64,000 nt of DNA from an uncultured Clostridia bacterium (GTDB lineage Bacteria > Bacillota > Clostridia > Lachnospirales > CAG-274): the NCBI GenBank assembly GCA_947628755.1, contig CANRBC010000005.1:53009-117008 (forward strand), read 5' to 3'. The notes beneath the pieces are model-generated. The model saw only the letters and a list, made by a program, of their open reading frames with translations. It did not search any database and was not told where the DNA came from. Positions within the stretch are counted from its first letter, which is position 1, and each line of letters starts with the position of its first letter. Of the stretch, positions 1 through 8,795 are shown one piece after another. The position numbers and the translations under genes are program-made.

Positions 1-137
1 AGCTCCTTAACGGGCGCTGCTCCGCTGCCGAACACTACACTCATGCCCAAGCAGATTGCTAACGCCTTGATCGTTAATGTATGCATCGGCTGCTCAATAC
101 GCTCCCATGCATATCCTATCGCTGATTTGAATTTCAT
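1..137 (-). CDS. N-terminus of a protein with signal peptide/TM segment (MKFKSAIGYAWERIEQPMHTLTIKALAICLGMSVVFGSGAAPVKE...), truncated by the window edge
   Basis: ATG at 137 (minus) preceded by AGGAGG-type RBS; open to the window edge. Confidence 0.55.
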   Translation of the reverse strand, partial: MKFKSAIGYAWERIEQPMHTLTIKALAICLGMSVVFGSGAAPVKE

Positions 138-284
138 AGGTTTACTACCTCCTTGTGTTAATTTTCTCATTATGTCATTGTCTATATGCCTGTATCTCGT
201 GCCAAACTATTTCTCTATACAGTATACCACATTTTGACTTATAAGCAAGGGATTTGTTGCTTTACGCACAGACTTTTTTGAATA

Positions 285-322
285 TAAAAAGGACACCCAC
301 TACTGTGAGTGCCTTCTACAAT
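285..322. terminator. Bidirectional hairpin terminator (GGACACCCAC/GTGAGTGCCTT)
   Basis: Stem-loop with flanking A/T runs immediately 3' of the HEPN gene. Confidence 0.6.
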
Positions 323-339
323 TGCAATTAAAAATAGCT

Positions 340-735
340 TTATAAATTTTTCCGAACTTTTTTGTACCATTTATAGGTTTCGTCATAAGCTCTTTCAAGG
401 CTTCTTATGTTCAGTGCCAAGTGAATATCATACCTACCTATCACTCCCCAGTCAGTAATCATTATAGCGTGCTCTTTTATATATTCAGGAGTATTTATAT
501 TTACACCTAGCTTATTTGCGTATTCAATTAATGACTGTATATTATGTGTATATATCTTGTAATTATTATAATCTTTACCTGATGTGTAAATTTGCTGTTT
601 AATTATTTTTTCTATGGCTTGTTGTATATGGTATGCAGCCCCTGTTCTTACACCTCTTGCCTTCGTCTTTTTATATGTTTCGATTAAAGATTTAGCCGAC
701 AGCAAATCTCCCTTTATCAAATCAACATGTATCAT
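340..735 (-). CDS. HEPN-domain protein (putative toxin partner of MNT)
   Basis: 131 aa ORF with AAYHIQQAIEKIIKQ helix typical of HEPN (substrate-binding) proteins; 4-nt overlap with upstream nucleotidyltransferase. Confidence 0.65.
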   Translation of the reverse strand: MIHVDLIKGDLLSAKSLIETYKKTKARGVRTGAAYHIQQAIEKIIKQQIYTSGKDYNNYKIYTHNIQSLIEYANKLGVNINTPEYIKEHAIMITDWGVIGRYDIHLALNIRSLERAYDETYKWYKKVRKNL

Positions 736-1184
736 TGTTCCACCTCTTTACTGAACAGCACTTCTCCATTTAAAATATCTCCTAAAATGTGACATTCCGT
801 AAGCTTATTTGAATTGAAATACAGTATATCATAATCCTGGAAATCCTTGTTTGGTACGGTATACTTAAAAAGACTGCTTATAAATTTTTGATAGCCCTTT
901 AGGGCATACATTCTGCCTCTTGGCAATTTCCCAAACACCGCTATATCTATATCGGAATGTTCGGTACACCTTTCTTCCAATGCAGAGCCGAAAAGCATAA
1001 TTTTATCTATTCTCGGGCATAGCTGCGCCGCATCGATTATGTTCTGTATATAGTCCTTTTTGATATCCGCCACTTTGATCTCTTTTCCGTTCGCTGTCAT
1101 AGATACCAATTTGCACATAAGCTCATCTCCCTCCATTGTTCTATTTATATATATTATATCACATTTCACTATTTCATCAACCAC
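732..1184 (-). CDS. Minimal nucleotidyltransferase (MNT/DNA polymerase beta-like) domain protein
   Basis: GS-X10-DxD motif (GSALEERCTEHSDID); the true start is probably downstream of the ORF start (MEGDELMCKL or MCKLVSM). Confidence 0.8.
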   Translation of the reverse strand: MVDEIVKCDIIYINRTMEGDELMCKLVSMTANGKEIKVADIKKDYIQNIIDAAQLCPRIDKIMLFGSALEERCTEHSDIDIAVFGKLPRGRMYALKGYQKFISSLFKYTVPNKDFQDYDILYFNSNKLTECHILGDILNGEVLFSKEVEQ

Positions 1185-1238
1185 ATTTTTCTCATAAGCA
1201 ATGTATTTGTTATTTTATTTTTTAGCCGCAAACATATT

Positions 1239-1268
1239 AAAGAGCGCTGCAAAATACAGCACTCTTTA
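1239..1268. terminator. Terminator of aroD
   Basis: AAAGAGcGCTG-caaaata-CAGCaCTCTTT hairpin directly after the aroD stop. Confidence 0.6.
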
Positions 1269-2045
1269 TCAGTTTTCGTTATTATATATATTTCTGTGGA
1301 CAGTCCTTATCACCGTCAAAAGGTCGCCTGCCTCCATCTGTCCCGGAGCAGACGCCTTTCTTGCTGAGCCGAAGCTGACCGCTGAGCCGAAAATTTCGCA
1401 TGAAATACGGCTTACTATCCCCCTTCCGCCCATACTCATAGTTATAATGGGAATGTCGGGGTATTTTTCATGTATGGTATCGGTCACGTCAAGAAGAGCC
1501 AGTACATCCTTATTGCTGTTGGGCATAACTGCCAGCTTGGGTATATCTGCGCCTGTTTCTATCATCTTTTTCATAATGCTTATCATATCGGCTCTGCTGG
1601 GAGTTCTTTCAAAATCGTGATTTGATATTATGACTACCACATTATTTTTATGAGCAGTATCCATTATGGACTCCACAGTCTTTTCCCCACTCATAAGCTC
1701 TATGTCCACCATATCTATAAGTCCGCTTTTTATAGCGTGTCTGTTAAGAGTGCCGTAATCTCTTGTGTTTATCTTCTGCACTCCGCCCTCTTCAATGCGT
1801 CTGAATGTAAAAAGCAAGGGAATACTGCCTATCAGCTTTCTTATGAGCTTGAGCATTTCCATAAGATTTTCCTTTTCAAGCACATTGTCGTACCAATCAG
1901 CGCGGAATTCCACAATATCCGGCTTCAATGAAGCTATGGTCATAGCCTGAGATGTTATCTCATACTGTGTATGACCTACTATCGGAAGACATATTTTGGG
2001 AATACCTTCTCCTATTCTGATATTTCTTACCTCTATGGGACACAT
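1269..2045 (-). CDS. aroD: Type I 3-dehydroquinate dehydratase
   Basis: Full-length ORF; typical EFRADWYDN, FTFRRIEEGG, NHDFERTP, PKLAVMP, ITMSMGGRGIVSRI..GSAVSFGS motifs. Confidence 0.95.
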   Translation of the reverse strand: MCPIEVRNIRIGEGIPKICLPIVGHTQYEITSQAMTIASLKPDIVEFRADWYDNVLEKENLMEMLKLIRKLIGSIPLLFTFRRIEEGGVQKINTRDYGTLNRHAIKSGLIDMVDIELMSGEKTVESIMDTAHKNNVVVIISNHDFERTPSRADMISIMKKMIETGADIPKLAVMPNSNKDVLALLDVTDTIHEKYPDIPIITMSMGGRGIVSRISCEIFGSAVSFGSARKASAPGQMEAGDLLTVIRTVHRNIYNNEN

Positions 2046-2274
2046 AAGGCAACCTCCATTTATATTTAACTGATTTTCGCTACTTATTATAACAGCGAAT
2101 TTTTATTTAGTCAAGAGAATCGCTGTCCTTTTTCTTTTATGCCATATACAGCGTAAGCCTCTGCGGAGATTTAAGTATTTTGTATTATATTGTCGAATTT
2201 TGCAGATAGTGTTTCATTGTTGGAGCATTATGTTATCTCTTATTATTAATATATAGACATTAAGGGGGTATATT

Positions 2275-3213
2275 ATGAAAAAAATTATTTCGCTGCTGCT
2301 GGCTGTGTTTATTTCCGTAACGCCTGTGCTTGCTCACAGCGGCAGAACGGATTCCAACGGAGGACACAGGGATAAAAACAATGTCAGCGGTCTGGGTTAT
2401 TATCACTATCATTGCGGAGGCTATCCTGCGCATCTGCATATAAACGGGGTCTGTCCGTATAAAAGCAGCATAAGCGCGCCAAGTACATATTCTTATCAGC
2501 CTGCGCCTACGCCAAAGCCAGCTGCGCAAAACTATACTGCGCCAAAATATGAGCCAAATAAAAACAACATATATATAATGCACTGTGCGCCGGATATGTC
2601 CGTTGGAGAAAGCTTCAGAGCAGACGCCGTTTCAAACAACAGCTCCGCTCCCATGACATGGTCATCAAGCGACAGTTCCGTAGCGGAGGTCGACGCAGCC
2701 ACAGGCATTGTAACAGCCAAGGGCATAGGCTCTGCCGTAATAACCGTAACAAACGGCTACAAAAGTCAGTCCTATACAGTCAACTGCAAGGGCTATATTT
2801 CCTACACCGATACAAAGGCGGAAATAGACGGCTTTCCAATACAGACATATAAATATAACAATGAAATATATGTAGTATGCAGCGACTTGAACAGCTACGG
2901 CTTCAAGGCAAGCTATTCAAGCGACGAGGCGGGAAGCAGAGTTGATATAGACAAAAGTACAGAATTTATAATACCTAAAGAAGTTATTGATTATCCCAAC
3001 GGAAAAATAGCATACGAGGCTATACCTACCGCCACTCAGGTTATATGCGGTCTGAATAATGCCAAATGCGTAAACGGAGACGGAATTATGTTTGTCGAAT
3101 TTACTGAGCTTTCCGCTTTGGGAAATGTTCATTACAGCGAACCCGAAAATAAATATACATTTACAACTTCTGAAAATACCATACTCTCATCCAAATACAC
3201 TATTAATTATTAA
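2275..3213 (+). CDS. Secreted YHYH-domain protein with Big2-like Ig domain
   Basis: Signal peptide; HSGRTDSNGGHRD...GYYHYHCGGYPAHLH; MTWSSSDSSVAEVDAATGIVTAKGIGSAVITVT Big_2-like segment. Confidence 0.75.
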   Translation: MKKIISLLLAVFISVTPVLAHSGRTDSNGGHRDKNNVSGLGYYHYHCGGYPAHLHINGVCPYKSSISAPSTYSYQPAPTPKPAAQNYTAPKYEPNKNNIYIMHCAPDMSVGESFRADAVSNNSSAPMTWSSSDSSVAEVDAATGIVTAKGIGSAVITVTNGYKSQSYTVNCKGYISYTDTKAEIDGFPIQTYKYNNEIYVVCSDLNSYGFKASYSSDEAGSRVDIDKSTEFIIPKEVIDYPNGKIAYEAIPTATQVICGLNNAKCVNGDGIMFVEFTELSALGNVHYSEPENKYTFTTSENTILSSKYTINY

Positions 3214-3233
3214 GACATACTGGTTTACATAAA

Positions 3234-3523
3234 AAAAGCCGAGCAATCTCGGCTTTTCAGCGTGTCGATAAAATCGACACGCTTGAAAGAAATGCTTATT
3301 GGCATTTCTTTCAGTTATCTAAGGAAGGAACCAGCCGTGTTTTCCGCAATTTAGGCATAAATGCCTAAATTACAGAAAAGTTCCTGTCCTCGGAGGAAGT
3401 AAATTCCTCCTGCGGATTAAAGTCTGCGACGCTTTTTTGCAAGCTGTTCTTTATTTTAATTCGTATTTTCTGCCATAATATTGTTTTTTCGACAGTCTGA
3501 AAAGCCGAGCAATCTCGGCTTTT
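3234..3523 (+). repeat. Structured ~242-bp repeated element (3258-3499) flanked by 24-bp duplicated terminator hairpins (3234-3257 and 3500-3523); copy 1
   Basis: Highly similar to 47111-47403; termini CAG..TGTCGA / TCGACA..CTG imperfect inverted repeats; several internal hairpins. Confidence 0.8.
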
Positions 3524-3802
3524 TTATATGTTGTGTTTATAAAAGGTAATTTATCTCTACGGCTTCCAATTTATCCGAAAAAAAATCAACGCCTGCTGTT
3601 CCGACCGCTATTTATTAATATTTGGCAATCGTTGGCATATAAATATGAAAAAATATACGAGTTCTTGCCAAATATTGCGGAAATGTTAAGACATTTGTAA
3701 TTTTATATTTATAACTTGTCGAGTTTTATTGTTTAATTTGTATATTTAACTCCTTATTTTCTACTATATTCGCAACTGTTTTTATAAATTTTGCCCAAAA
3801 CC

Positions 3803-3831
3803 TTGACACAGGCAAATATTTGGTGTATTAT
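3803..3831 (+). promoter_or_regulatory. Sigma-A-type promoter TTGACA-N17-TATTAT upstream of NlpC/P60 gene
   Basis: Exact hexamers at 3803-3808 and 3826-3831, 17-nt spacer. Confidence 0.65.
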
Positions 3832-3902
3832 AGCTACCGTAACATTTGCGTAACAATTTAGCAACAAGTTAAAATTTGCGCAACAATTAAGGAGTGATTT
3901 AT

Positions 3903-4682
3903 ATGAATAAATTGAATAGTGTTAAAAGAACCGTGGCTTTAATGATGATATTTACATCTGCATTGAGCATTAATGCATTTGCAGAGGGCAATGTATTCAT
4001 TACAGAAGCCGTTGCGACGGAGAAAAATGTATTTACACCGGAGGGAGTAGTTGCTGCTCTTCCAACAAAAAATACAGACTCTACATTATATGTACAGGTC
4101 AACTGCAGCAGCCTTGATATGAGGTCAGATTCAAATGAAAATACAAGGCTTATAAGAACTCTGCCCGATAAATACGCTCTTACTGTATTAGGCGCAGAAT
4201 ACGGCTGGGTACAGGTACAGGACGACGACGGCAACAAGGGTTATGTAAATGCCCGTTATATTACATTCCACAGAGGCGAAAAGCCAAGCAACAAGGAGCT
4301 TATTGAAAACGCAAAGGCAAAAGCCATAGTTGACTTTTCCAAAAATTACATAGGTACTCCTTATGTATGGGGCGGAACAAGTCTTACCTCCGGCGTTGAC
4401 TGCTCCGGCTTCGTATACAGTGTATACAAAAACTTCGGAATCAATCTTAACAGAAGTTCAAAGGCTATGTACAGCGGAAACGGCGTAGCAGTTTCAAAGG
4501 CTGCTCTTAAGGAAGGTGACCTTGTATTTTTCAACACCTTCGGAAGCGGCGTTTCTCATGTGGGTATGTATATAGGAAACGGTCAGTACATTCATTCGGG
4601 AAACAGCGGCGTACAGATAGCCAGTCTTTCAAGCGCCTACTCTCTCAAAACCTATGTGGGAGCAAAGAGAATATTGGTTTAA
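3903..4682 (+). CDS. Secreted SH3b + NlpC/P60 cell-wall endopeptidase
   Basis: Signal peptide; SH3b (LDMRSDSNENTRLIRTL...GYVNARYI); NlpC/P60 catalytic GVDCSGFVYSVY and SHVGMYIGNGQYIHSG; the provided ORF starts at 3894, ATG at 3903 preferred. Confidence 0.92.
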   Translation: MNKLNSVKRTVALMMIFTSALSINAFAEGNVFITEAVATEKNVFTPEGVVAALPTKNTDSTLYVQVNCSSLDMRSDSNENTRLIRTLPDKYALTVLGAEYGWVQVQDDDGNKGYVNARYITFHRGEKPSNKELIENAKAKAIVDFSKNYIGTPYVWGGTSLTSGVDCSGFVYSVYKNFGINLNRSSKAMYSGNGVAVSKAALKEGDLVFFNTFGSGVSHVGMYIGNGQYIHSGNSGVQIASLSSAYSLKTYVGAKRILV

Positions 4683-4687
4683 AAAAT

Positions 4688-4735
4688 GAAGCTGTTGCGT
4701 TATGATTTATGAAAAGGTCATAATGCGACAGCTTT
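4688..4735 (+). terminator. Terminator of NlpC/P60 gene
   Basis: AAGCTGTtGCgTTATGA...TCATAAtGCgACAGCTTT stem-loop. Confidence 0.6.
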
Positions 4736-4887
4736 ATTTGATTTAGGGGGGGGGTGTTTAGGTGAATATCGACCTTTCCTTTCCTTATCTGTAAACGTGT
4801 AATGCACGCCCCTACAAATTAGGTCAAAACCTACGCAATAGCTTGTAGGAGCAATCGAGCGTCAGCTATGGAGTTACTTATAAAACT

Positions 4888-4974
4888 GGAGACCGCAGGT
4901 CTCCCCTACGCTCATAGGTTATAAAAAACTTGAATTTTTGAATTCTTTAGCTGTAGGGGAGACCTGCGGTCTCC
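4888..4974. repeat. Intergenic 22-bp perfect inverted repeat (GGAGACCGCAGGTCTCCCCTAC / GTAGGGGAGACCTGCGGTCTCC)
   Basis: Arms at 4888-4909 and 4953-4974; each arm is also internally palindromic. Confidence 0.8.
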
Positions 4975-5045
4975 CGCTGAAGAATTCATATAATATCTCT
5001 GATATACTAACCTAAACAAAAATTCAACGCCACAGTCCCTTTTTA

Positions 5046-5633
5046 TCATATAAGTATAGGTTGTATTTGTTTTCCCTCCAGGGCGCATTTTATGGTTTCC
5101 TCTGTTTTACTGAAATCGGCTATCATTGAAAGGGGCTTTTTTTCATAGTTATCCTGCCCAAAGGGTACGAAATAAATATTTTTTCTTATAAGCAGACCGC
5201 CTATATTCTTAAGGCTTACGCCAAGAGCGTCGTTTGTGGATATGGCCAGCACAAGAGGTCTGTTGTTTCTGAGATGAGCCTTACACGCCATAGTGACAGG
5301 GGTATCCGTAATGCCGTTATTCAGCTTTGCAAGAGTATTGCCTGTACAGGGAGCAACGACCATTACATCAAGATATTTTTTCGGACCGATAGGCTCGGCT
5401 TCCCTGATGCCGCAAATTATTTTATTGCCTGTTATATCCATTATCTCGTTTCTGAAATACTCCGCTGTTCCGAAGCGTGTGTCCATGCTTTCGGCATTAT
5501 AGCTCATTATCGGATATATATTATATCCCTTTTCCTTTAAATTCCTTATCTCCTCTACCACACGTGAGAAGGTACAGAATGAACCGCATAAGCAAAGTCC
5601 TATATTCAATCCTTGCTCATACACAATAATCAC
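5046..5633 (-). CDS. dpaB: Dipicolinate synthase subunit B
   Basis: Flavoprotein-like 195 aa (GLCLCGSFCTFSRV...VMVVAPCTGNTLAKLNNGITDTPVTMACKAHLRN), directly downstream of dpaA. Confidence 0.93.
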   Translation of the reverse strand: MIIVYEQGLNIGLCLCGSFCTFSRVVEEIRNLKEKGYNIYPIMSYNAESMDTRFGTAEYFRNEIMDITGNKIICGIREAEPIGPKKYLDVMVVAPCTGNTLAKLNNGITDTPVTMACKAHLRNNRPLVLAISTNDALGVSLKNIGGLLIRKNIYFVPFGQDNYEKKPLSMIADFSKTEETIKCALEGKQIQPILI

Positions 5634-5674
5634 CTCCGTTGTATACTATGATACAAATTTTCCATAGGTGATAT

Positions 5675-6538
5675 TTACAGACCATGCACAATGTCTGTAA
5701 TAGCAGACCTTAATATTTCCGCCGCCGTATAGGGCGCTATCCTTCCCGGAAGTCCCGGACAGTACAACGCTTTTATATTAAGCTCTCTTGCATAGCTGTA
5801 ATCCACTCCTCCGGGCGCTTGGGCAAGGTCTATTATAATGCAGTCTTTTTTTACTCGCTTTAGTATTTCTCCGTTAAGCACCATAGCGGGAGCAGTATTG
5901 AATATAAAATCGTATTTATTTACGGAGCTTTCAAGGAATTTTATATCTACGGCTGTCATGCCGAAGGCATTTATATAAGCCCAATCGGATTTTTTTCTGA
6001 ATGTGACCGATACCTCTGCACCTATGCCCTTTAGCATATTTGCAAGTATTCTTCCGCAGCGTCCGCAGCCTATTACAATAACGCTGCTGCCGAAAATCAC
6101 TCTGTTGCTCTCCTGTATGGCTGTCATTACAGCGCCCTCAGCCGTAGGCACGGCATTTTGTATTGCCACCTCCTCCATATCGAAAAGGTCGTAGGCGGCT
6201 ATATTTGAGGCTGAAAATTTCCTCCTCATGCCGCTGTCTATTACGCCGCAGATTATATTCTTTATGCCGTATCTTGCCATGCTGTCCGTAAGCTCCTCCA
6301 GAGTAATGGAACGGCAGTCGTCCATATACATATTTACATTGTCCTTTGAAAGAGGTATAGGACCTATTACAATATCCGCATTTTTCATTGTACATTCAAA
6401 TCCGTCGTCGTTACAGTATTTATTTCCGTATACATTTACTCCGTAGCCGTCGTCTTTTAGAAGCTCGGATAAATATTTATATCTGTAGTCGCCGCCTATG
6501 ACGGCAAATTTAATTCTGCTCACAAAATCACCCCGCAT
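5675..6538 (-). CDS. dpaA: Dipicolinate synthase subunit A
   Basis: NAD(P)-binding core VIGCGRCGRILANMLKGIGAEV; LAQAPGGVDYSYARELNIKALYCPGLPGRIAPYTAAEI. Confidence 0.93.
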   Translation of the reverse strand: MRGDFVSRIKFAVIGGDYRYKYLSELLKDDGYGVNVYGNKYCNDDGFECTMKNADIVIGPIPLSKDNVNMYMDDCRSITLEELTDSMARYGIKNIICGVIDSGMRRKFSASNIAAYDLFDMEEVAIQNAVPTAEGAVMTAIQESNRVIFGSSVIVIGCGRCGRILANMLKGIGAEVSVTFRKKSDWAYINAFGMTAVDIKFLESSVNKYDFIFNTAPAMVLNGEILKRVKKDCIIIDLAQAPGGVDYSYARELNIKALYCPGLPGRIAPYTAAEILRSAITDIVHGL

Positions 6539-6677
6539 ATTTTAATTCTATGCAGGGTGCGGCTTGTATGATTATAACATTGTGAGCTAAAATCCCAAGT
6601 GTCGAAAAAATTGTTGCATAACCTCTTTTTTAAGGATATAATATAGACAAAATAATGTTATTAACGGAATAGGTGAA

Positions 6678-7637
6678 ATGCTTATGAAAAAAAATATCAT
6701 TCTGATATGCGTTATAATTATGTCAATGCCAAAATTGACATTGTGCGCAGATAATAAAATATTAATAGAAACCATAGATAATTCGGAAGTGATAAAGTAT
6801 TTTGTAGAAAACCTTTCGGATAACAGCTTAATTCTTTCCAACAATGGATTTGGCGAAAATACAGTAGTGGGAACGCCTTTTTCAGTAGAGTACCAAGCCT
6901 ATAATAATGAGAGTTCATATTTATTTTATTTTCCAATAATAAATAACGGAGAAATAACAACATACGCAGAGGTCAATGCGTCAACAGATAAAGGCGCAAG
7001 GCTAACGGCCGTAGGTAACTTTTATGATTATGAAGGCGGTTTGGAAAAGCTGAATGACGGAAATGTATACGCTATAATAAATGATAAAAAAACATTCAGC
7101 GACATTGCCGTTTCCGAAAATAAAGTCATAACACTCAGACCATGGCACGGCGCAAACGCAAGTGAATATGAATACGATACGCCTTATAAAGACAAAGAAA
7201 CAAAAATCGTCAATATAATGGAGCCTATCGATATAGATACATCTTCTTTGATACCTCGCACGGAGGAGGAAATAGCAATATTTGAAAATGCGCAAAAAAG
7301 CGGAAAAACAGTGGTACAACGAAATGTTGATTCACTTGGAGCGTTTAACAAAAACAACAGACTCCTTGTTCCAATAAGGGCTATGTCCGATATATTGGAC
7401 TGTACAGTTGAATGGAACAACGCAGATAAAACAGCTTGTGCAATAAAAGATAATAATACTGTCATATTCAGAGCGGGAAGTAATGAATACAGTATAAATG
7501 ACGATATTTACAGTCTTGACGTAAACGCTGAGATATATAACGGCAGTATGTTTGTGCCTATACGCGGAGTAGCCACAGCTTTCGGCGCAGATATTGCCTA
7601 CAATGTCAGAAGTAAGAATATAACTATAAGCTATTAA
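6678..7637 (+). CDS. Secreted protein with C-terminal copper-amine-oxidase-N-like stalk domain
   Basis: Signal peptide; RLLVPIRAMSDILDCTVEWN...MFVPIRGVATAFGADI. Confidence 0.75.
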   Translation: MLMKKNIILICVIIMSMPKLTLCADNKILIETIDNSEVIKYFVENLSDNSLILSNNGFGENTVVGTPFSVEYQAYNNESSYLFYFPIINNGEITTYAEVNASTDKGARLTAVGNFYDYEGGLEKLNDGNVYAIINDKKTFSDIAVSENKVITLRPWHGANASEYEYDTPYKDKETKIVNIMEPIDIDTSSLIPRTEEEIAIFENAQKSGKTVVQRNVDSLGAFNKNNRLLVPIRAMSDILDCTVEWNNADKTACAIKDNNTVIFRAGSNEYSINDDIYSLDVNAEIYNGSMFVPIRGVATAFGADIAYNVRSKNITISY

Positions 7638-7683
7638 TAAATATCCCCCGGCAAAGCCGGGGGCATAACAATATCTTGTATTT

Positions 7684-7911
7684 TTACATTTTGTATCCGG
7701 GCTTTATATAGAGGTTTTTATTATCCTCCTTAAGCTCCTTATCGTACACCTGTTCTTTCCAGTTTTCCTCGGGTATGTCCTCAATGGCAACGGATATGGC
7801 GGAACGGTCTATACCGCCCTTCTCGCTTAATGCGTCTGCCAGAATATCGGCAATATCCTTTTTGGTTTCCTCTGTTCTACCCTTATACATTTTTACAACT
7901 ATATGCGGCAT
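7684..7911 (-). CDS. 4-oxalocrotonate tautomerase-family protein
   Basis: 75 aa, Pro2 start (MPHIVVKMYKGRTEETKKDIADIL..AL). Confidence 0.85.
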   Translation of the reverse strand: MPHIVVKMYKGRTEETKKDIADILADALSEKGGIDRSAISVAIEDIPEENWKEQVYDKELKEDNKNLYIKPGYKM

Positions 7912-7928
7912 ATATTTCCCTCCTTATC

Positions 7929-8735
7929 CTAAGCGTATTGTACCTCATAAGTACCGTCTGTGTCAAATATTATATTTACCTTGTCCCCTTTGTTGAAGGA
8001 ATTATTTTCAATACTGAACCTTCTTGTACCGCCGCTTAGCTGCACCGTTATGGAGCTGTCGCTGCTGTCTGTCACCTCGACGCCGTTGTACACAGCCATG
8101 CCCTCGTTATACGCCTTTACGGCAACTATGGTATTATCGCGCAGTATAGCGGAAATATTTCTGTTTTTATACTCTGTGTTGTCTGCCCTGTCCGAATAGG
8201 TAAGTCCTATGCTCGTAAGCATATAATCATCGCCCAAGGCTCTGTTCTCGTCTTTTGTGGCGTATACGCTTATATTTTCAGTTCGCAGCTTTGACGTATC
8301 CATAGAGCGCTCAAAGGCAGCCGTCCACACGCTGTATGGAATGGGCTTGTCCTTATCCCTTTCGTCATACTGTAATTTCAGCTTGTCGTTTCCCTTTATT
8401 TTGTTTATGAGAAACTGAGCCTGCCGCAGAGTAAGATACTCCTCCGGCTCAAAGTGGTTTTCGTCCGTGCCTGCAATAAGTCCGGCTGTAAATGCGGCGT
8501 TTATGTATTTGTCGTACCATTTGTCTATGGAGGTATCCTCAAATGTGATTTTCCTGTCCATAGCGTTTATGTCCTCGGACGAATACTTGCTCAGAGCCGC
8601 CATGGCGCAAGCCTCTGCTCTTGTCACAGGCTCGTTTTCGCCAATAACGCCTGCTCTGCTGTCCGTATTTTTGCTTGGAGAGCTACAGCCTGTAATAAAA
8701 GCAAGCAATAAAATAAATAAAGTCCTTTTCAGCAT
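7929..8735 (-). CDS. SLH-domain-containing lipoprotein
   Basis: Lipobox LAFITGCSS; SLH-like EPVTRAEACAMAALSKY.., AAFTAGLIAGTDENHFEPEEYLTLRQAQFLI. Confidence 0.8.
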   Translation of the reverse strand: MLKRTLFILLLAFITGCSSPSKNTDSRAGVIGENEPVTRAEACAMAALSKYSSEDINAMDRKITFEDTSIDKWYDKYINAAFTAGLIAGTDENHFEPEEYLTLRQAQFLINKIKGNDKLKLQYDERDKDKPIPYSVWTAAFERSMDTSKLRTENISVYATKDENRALGDDYMLTSIGLTYSDRADNTEYKNRNISAILRDNTIVAVKAYNEGMAVYNGVEVTDSSDSSITVQLSGGTRRFSIENNSFNKGDKVNIIFDTDGTYEVQYA

Positions 8736-8795
8736 AGACCTTCCTCCTTTGAATAATACCTTTACATATAATCTATGCCGAAAAACCTTAAATTA

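Noticed and set aside
43-237. + strand ORF of 64 aa at the window start
   Set aside because: Opposite a minus-strand start with a good RBS (MKFKSAIGYAW...); no supporting features.
1201-1620. + strand ORF of 139 aa opposite aroD
   Set aside because: Lies antisense to the well-supported aroD coding sequence and has no recognisable domain or RBS.
3258-3499. Known insertion sequence with transposase
   Set aside because: No ORF inside either copy; can only be a non-autonomous element or structured RNA.
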